Shown here in pieces: positions 6,956 through 9,780 of a stretch of DNA of 9,780 nucleotides. The position numbers and the translations under genes are program-made. The stretch's first letter is position 1. Each line of letters opens with the position of its first letter. This DNA is from Bacteroidota bacterium (GTDB taxonomy: Bacteria; Bacteroidota; Bacteroidia; Flavobacteriales_D; Crocinitomicaceae), in NCBI GenBank assembly GCA_024280195.1, contig JAJRQP010000366.1:1-9780 (forward strand), given 5' to 3'. Below the pieces are notes generated by a model. That model searched no databases and was not told the DNA's origin. It worked only from the letters and a program-made list of their open reading frames with translations.

Positions 6956-7008
6956 AGAACTGTATATAATGAACCTCTTTAATGGGATACATGTATACAG
7001 TTCTTTTT
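6956..7008 (+). terminator. Strong intrinsic terminator after the Omp28-like gene
   Basis: AGAACTGTATA (6956-6966) pairs perfectly with TATACAGTTCT (6994-7004). The stem extends by one G-T and one A-T pair and encloses a loop of about 23 bases. The second arm runs into TTTTT (7004-7008) on the plus strand. The stem also lies just past the stop of the convergent minus-strand regulator gene (7026), so it may shield both directions, although the minus-strand side lacks a clean T-run. Confidence 0.82.
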
Positions 7009-7025
7009 AGCCTCTTTTACTGTAG

Positions 7026-7934
7026 TTATACTATAACCAACCTATACCCTACTCCTCGTGTATTAATTATCTTAACACTATCATCGCCTTCTAATTTCTT
7101 TCTCAATTTAGAAATAAAGACGTCTAGCGTCCTTCCTATGTAATCACCCTCATCGCCCCAGACAACATTGAGAATCACATCTCTTTCAACTGTATTATTT
7201 ACAGAATCATTGAGCAATGATAATAAATTTGACTCTTTACCTGTCAATTCTATTCTTTGCTCATTAAGAATGAGTGCTGTATTTATTTGATCGAATTGAA
7301 AATTTCCTAAAGAAATAAAATGAGTGTCTGCGACTAATTCTTTTTTATCGTCTATAGCTAAAGCCTTCCTTTTTTTCCGAAGAAAGACAGCTAAAAGAAT
7401 AAAAATGAGAGACAACGATAAATAGAATACCAAATTTGAACCACTGGAAGATGCTATTTCTAGGTTTGATTCAGAATCACCAATTTGCATCTTTTTCGGA
7501 TTCAACAAAGTGAAGAGCAAGTTGTAACAGGCAATCGGTTGATCTCTCGTTTTACAAGGAATGATGTCATCATCTTCCAACTCACTCATTTTGTAACTGT
7601 AAACAACTTCTCCAGATTGGCAGTTCTCTACTTCTAACACATAGCCTTTCGCTAATTTGGTGTCCTTAATAATTTGGTCGATGGTTGCGACCATTTCTTC
7701 TGGATTAAATTCAAATTCTGTATCAAAAGAGAGTTTGTATTGTTCTTTCTCTTTCGAGATTGGTAAAACAAGTGAAATTGAATCATTTGCATTCAACAAG
7801 ACTTGGTGACCTATCATTCTCAAAGAAACTTCAATGTGTTTCTCATCAATTTGGTCTTGTGCATGAAGACTTGAGCTAAACATATTTAAACTCAACAGTA
7901 ATAGGGAAATTATTTTAACACTATTTAAAAACAT
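7026..7934 (-). CDS. Membrane winged-helix regulator with periplasmic N-terminal sensor (inverted ToxR-like layout)
   Basis: A 302-residue protein. Residues 1-26 are a signal peptide (VKIISLLLLSLNMFSSSLHAQ). Residues 27-165 form a periplasmic domain with three cysteines (105, 127, 136), including PCKTRDQPIACYN (126-138). Residues 167-185 are a transmembrane helix (LVFYLSLSLIFILLAVFLR), followed by the basic RKKRK stop-transfer. Residues about 205-302 are an OmpR/PhoB-type winged helix: IELTGKESNLLSLL, RDVILNVVWGDE, recognition helix RTLDVFISKLRKKL (268-281) and wing NTRGVGYRLV. ToxR and CadC have the DNA-binding domain first and the periplasmic part last; here the order is reversed, with the winged helix still cytoplasmic. 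No receiver domain is present, so it probably acts as a one-component sensor. It is divergent from the TonB-like gene, and the TTTAC repeats between them are its likely operator. I recall similar regulator/TonB-like pairs in other Bacteroidota, but cannot verify this here. Confidence 0.9.
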   Translation of the reverse strand: MFLNSVKIISLLLLSLNMFSSSLHAQDQIDEKHIEVSLRMIGHQVLLNANDSISLVLPISKEKEQYKLSFDTEFEFNPEEMVATIDQIIKDTKLAKGYVLEVENCQSGEVVYSYKMSELEDDDIIPCKTRDQPIACYNLLFTLLNPKKMQIGDSESNLEIASSSGSNLVFYLSLSLIFILLAVFLRKKRKALAIDDKKELVADTHFISLGNFQFDQINTALILNEQRIELTGKESNLLSLLNDSVNNTVERDVILNVVWGDEGDYIGRTLDVFISKLRKKLEGDDSVKIINTRGVGYRLVIV

Positions 7935-7938
7935 ACTG

Positions 7939-7946
7939 CAAAGCTA
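7939..7946 (-). promoter_or_regulatory. -7 box of the winged-helix regulator gene, very close to its ATG
   Basis: On the minus strand this reads TAGCTTTG, an exact match to TAnnTTTG, and ends only four bases before the ATG (7932-7934). If used, transcription would start at or next to the A of the start codon and give a leaderless mRNA. No TTTG lies 19 bp further upstream; TTTAC repeats begin 27 bp upstream. It could be a chance match, as only four bases beyond TAnn need to fit. Confidence 0.4.
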
Positions 7947-7970
7947 TTTGATTCTATCTCTTTTAGAAGT

Positions 7971-8018
7971 AATTTACACAATATTTACATCAATTTACAT
8001 TCTAGAAAGCAATTTACC
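7971..8018. promoter_or_regulatory. Four TTTAC direct repeats, probable operator of the divergent pair
   Basis: AATTTACA (7971-7978), ATTTACAT (7983-7990), AATTTACAT (7992-8000) and AATTTACC (8011-8018) all point the same way. The TTTAC cores begin at 7973, 7984, 7994 and 8013, giving steps of 11, 10 and 19 bp, close to one, one and two helical turns. OmpR/PhoB-type winged helices typically bind such tandem sites. The last copy falls where the -33 box of the plus-strand promoter should be, as expected for an activator contacting the polymerase. Confidence 0.6.
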
Positions 8019-8031
8019 TCTCCGCCTGACC

Positions 8032-8039
8032 TACATTTG
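8032..8039 (+). promoter_or_regulatory. -7 box of the TonB-like gene
   Basis: TACATTTG matches TAnnTTTG exactly. A transcript starting near 8045 would have a leader of about 22 bases before the ATG at 8067. The -33 position holds a TTTAC repeat rather than TTTG. The box covers the alternative TTG start at 8037, which argues against that start. Confidence 0.65.
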
Positions 8040-8066
8040 AGTAAACAAATAATAAAATCAAAAATT

Positions 8067-8873
8067 ATGAAAAAGAAAATAGCGTTTATCGGACTAGCGA
8101 TTGTAGGTCTCAGTTTAACTGCTTTTGGGATTAGTAATATTAAAAAGGAAAACTCTAATTCTAAGAAAGATACAATTGGAAAACTAGAAGAAACTTCAAA
8201 ATCACTGGATGACTTGTTTGAAAAAAAAGAATATGACTTTCATATATCTGTTGGCACACGATTTACGAATGTTGCAACATTAGAAGATATTCAGAATGCA
8301 AATTCAATTGAAGACTTTATTCCACAAGAACAAATAGATCAAGTATCAAAATACACATCTGTAAAAATAACTTTACTAGACGACTATAAAGAAACAGACA
8401 TTTTTGCAATCGGAAAAGACGATATATTAACAGCCGACCAGAAAAAAATTCTCCAGTCTTTAGATTATTCAAGTAATTTCTTAGTTCGTGGCGACTTTGT
8501 TGGAACAAAAGAATTTCAACGAAACCATAACTATAGTTACTTTACTCCATTTATGACAGTAATACCTCACACTGAAGGGTATTACGAACAAGGAATGGAT
8601 GCATTATTATACTACTTACGTGCTAAATCAGAAGAAATTTCGAGTCAATATCAAAAAGAAGACTTTAAATCAGGTAAGCTCTATTTCACCATTTCTAAAG
8701 AAGGAAAAATCAGCAATATCAATTTAACAAGTACAGGAGGATTCACAGAATTAGATAATAAAATGGTTGAAATATTAAACAACTTGGAAGGAAAATGGAT
8801 TCCAGCAAAGAATGCTAAAGGAGAAACCGTAGAACAAACTTTAGTGATTGCTTTCGGGGTAATAGGGTGTTAA
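8067..8873 (+). CDS. Membrane-anchored protein with TonB-like C-terminal domain
   Basis: The start chosen is the ATG at 8067 (268 residues). An in-frame TTG at 8037 would add ten residues but lies inside the promoter box and would displace the Lys-rich MKKK start of the signal anchor. Residues 1-22 are a signal peptide or membrane anchor (IAFIGLAIVGLSLTAFG). Residues 23-160 are a polar periplasmic region I do not recognise. From about 160 the sequence resembles Bacteroidota TonB-family proteins: FMTVIP, then YEQGMDALLYYL (173-184), comparable to their FxGGxxALxxYL, then GKLYFTISKEGKISNINLT (203-221), TELDNKMVEIL (227-237) and KWIPAKNAKGETVEQTLVIAF (243-263). It has no proline-rich linker, so a classical role in energising outer-membrane transporters is doubtful. 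A role in envelope signalling with the divergent regulator is possible. The last residue is Cys268. Confidence 0.8.
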   Translation: MKKKIAFIGLAIVGLSLTAFGISNIKKENSNSKKDTIGKLEETSKSLDDLFEKKEYDFHISVGTRFTNVATLEDIQNANSIEDFIPQEQIDQVSKYTSVKITLLDDYKETDIFAIGKDDILTADQKKILQSLDYSSNFLVRGDFVGTKEFQRNHNYSYFTPFMTVIPHTEGYYEQGMDALLYYLRAKSEEISSQYQKEDFKSGKLYFTISKEGKISNINLTSTGGFTELDNKMVEILNNLEGKWIPAKNAKGETVEQTLVIAFGVIGC

Positions 8874-8888
8874 AAAAACACTTTTGTT
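8867..8888 (+). terminator. Small hairpin with T-rich tail at the end of the TonB-like gene
   Basis: GTGTT (8867-8871) pairs with AACAC (8877-8881) around five A residues and is followed by TTTTGTT (8882-8888). The stem overlaps the stop codon (8871-8873). At five base pairs it is weak on its own and probably acts together with the larger hairpin just downstream. Confidence 0.4.
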
Positions 8889-8890
8889 AA

Positions 8891-8925
8891 AATGGATAAT
8901 TGGTGTCGTAAACCAATTATTCATT
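8891..8925. terminator. 14-bp hairpin between convergent genes, probable bidirectional terminator
   Basis: AATGGATAATTGGT (8891-8904) pairs with ACCAATTATTCATT (8912-8925), with one G-T wobble and a seven-base loop. It lies between the stop of the TonB-like gene and the stop of the convergent amidohydrolase gene (8931-8933). Neither side has a strict T-run, but the stem is long and the position is right for terminating both transcripts. Confidence 0.65.
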
Positions 8926-8930
8926 CTTAA

Positions 8931-9780
8931 TTAATAGATTTTCTTCCCTAGCCACCTTTCTACATTGTCTTTCCAAATCTCATCGGATTCCTGCTGAGTA
9001 AGAATATTTGCCTCAACGGCGAAATCAATTACTCGACCTGGATATGAATTTGCTACCCCTTCCATTTCTCCTAAAGGATAGGGATCATCTAACCCTGCAA
9101 CAATTTGATTTGGTCCTACACGTGTTTTTAGCAACTGCAAAGTATAAGAATCATGTACCAATGTATCAAAGAAAATGTTTTTATGTCCCAAAGCACAACG
9201 AGGATCATTGGCATCTTCGAATAAATCAGGGCGACCATCGTAACCTTGCAGTCTTCTACCATAATTCGCTTGACCTAACATGCAACCATGTGCAAAGCAC
9301 GTTCTGATATTTGGAAAACGGTTGGCATAATCTTTCAATGAGTACAAATGTAAAGAATCAGCTGTTTGCGCCATCATCCAAACCAAATGGAAACGCCAAT
9401 ACTCATCTTTCAATTTAATCATTTTCTGCGCATCGTAGGGGTGAAGTTCTATTGCCAAACCATATTCATTGGCTAGTTCAAAAATAGGCAAAGTACTATC
9501 GTCAATAACTGAAAGCCATTCTTCATCTTCATTCATAAAATGAGTAGGCAAGCAGAGCAGATTCATTCCTAACTCATTGACGCATCTATCTATTTCCTTA
9601 AGAGCATCTTCAATATATAGAGGTTGCACAACGAATCCTGTTGTGAACTTATCAGGTCTTCTTTCTTGCACACTTGCGTTAAAATCATTCTGCCAACGAA
9701 TTGTATCATACGCATCTTGTTTTTTCCAACCGTTGCAATATAACTGAGAAAGATTGAGCATTACTCCATGATCGATATGG
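8931..9780 (-). CDS. ACMSD-like amidohydrolase, C-terminal part, cut by the window edge
   Basis: The frame stays open to the right edge. In-frame codons upstream of the Met at 9761 read H-I-D-H-G-V, matching the helix before the first conserved block, so that Met is internal and the true start lies beyond 9780. The protein resembles 2-amino-3-carboxymuconate-6-semialdehyde decarboxylase (ACMSD), a zinc enzyme of tryptophan (kynurenine) breakdown in the cytoplasm. Counting from that Met: ERRPDKF (33-39), DALKEIDRCVNELG (52-65), ELHPYD with His107, RFPNIRTCFAHG with His158, FFDTLVHDSYTLQLL (197-211) and AGLDDPYPLGE with Asp225 or Asp226. These match the zinc-binding or catalytic His, His and Asp of the family. 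The N-terminal HxH motif is outside the window. ACMSD is usually about 330 residues. Another decarboxylating amidohydrolase is possible, but the PYPLGE ending favours ACMSD. Confidence 0.85.
   Translation of the reverse strand, partial: HIDHGVMLNLSQLYCNGWKKQDAYDTIRWQNDFNASVQERRPDKFTTGFVVQPLYIEDALKEIDRCVNELGMNLLCLPTHFMNEDEEWLSVIDDSTLPIFELANEYGLAIELHPYDAQKMIKLKDEYWRFHLVWMMAQTADSLHLYSLKDYANRFPNIRTCFAHGCMLGQANYGRRLQGYDGRPDLFEDANDPRCALGHKNIFFDTLVHDSYTLQLLKTRVGPNQIVAGLDDPYPLGEMEGVANSYPGRVIDFAVEANILTQQESDEIWKDNVERWLGKKIY

Noticed and set aside
8317..8508. A 63-codon minus-strand open frame inside the TonB-like gene
   Set aside because: Antisense shadow with no family resemblance.
9008..9307. A 99-codon plus-strand open frame inside the amidohydrolase gene
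   Set aside because: It lies opposite conserved ACMSD-like motifs, including the His158 and Asp225 blocks, and has no promoter or recognisable domain.

Overview
The window looks like the chromosome of a member of the Bacteroidota, most likely Flavobacteriales. The DNA is AT-rich. Two proteins end in type IX secretion (T9SS) type A sorting domains with a PNP motif and a basic last residue. Several upstream regions carry the Bacteroidota -7 promoter box TAnnTTTG, and starts are preceded by A-rich stretches rather than Shine-Dalgarno sequences. I cannot name the genus from the sequence. No phage, insertion sequence, CRISPR array, tRNA or rRNA was seen.

Layout. (1) Positions 1-1839, minus strand: hisS (histidyl-tRNA synthetase), followed after one base by the 5' part of hutH (histidine ammonia-lyase), which runs off the left edge. 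(2) 1840-2139: a divergent intergenic region with a 7-bp tandem repeat and a promoter region. (3) 2140-5652, plus strand: a compact three-gene unit. It encodes a small T9SS-secreted beta-rich protein, a lipoprotein with an HExxH zinc-peptidase motif (0-bp gap), and a membrane-spanning TPR/coiled-coil/LuxR-type HTH regulator (15-bp gap). (4) 5767-6930, plus: an Omp28-related, thioredoxin-fold T9SS-secreted protein with its own promoter, ended by a strong hairpin terminator at 6956-7008. (5) 7026-8873: a divergent pair. The minus-strand gene encodes a regulator with a signal peptide, periplasmic domain, one membrane helix and a cytoplasmic OmpR-type winged helix (ToxR-like parts in reverse order). 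The plus-strand gene encodes a membrane-anchored protein with a TonB-like C-terminal domain. The promoter region between them holds four TTTAC direct repeats in near helical phase. (6) 8931-9780, minus: the C-terminal part of an ACMSD-like amidohydrolase (tryptophan/kynurenine catabolism), running off the right edge.

How the genes may work together. Regions 3 and 4 share an upstream element, TGTC-n-T-nn-ATTGTCACA, 77 and 81 bp before the ATGs (measured from ATTGTCACA). A reasonable hypothesis is that the TPR/LuxR regulator or another factor co-controls the two secreted proteins and the peptidase. Region 5 looks like a self-contained envelope-sensing pair whose regulator binds the TTTAC repeats. 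These are the two candidate little-described systems. The housekeeping and catabolic genes at the two ends are ordinary.
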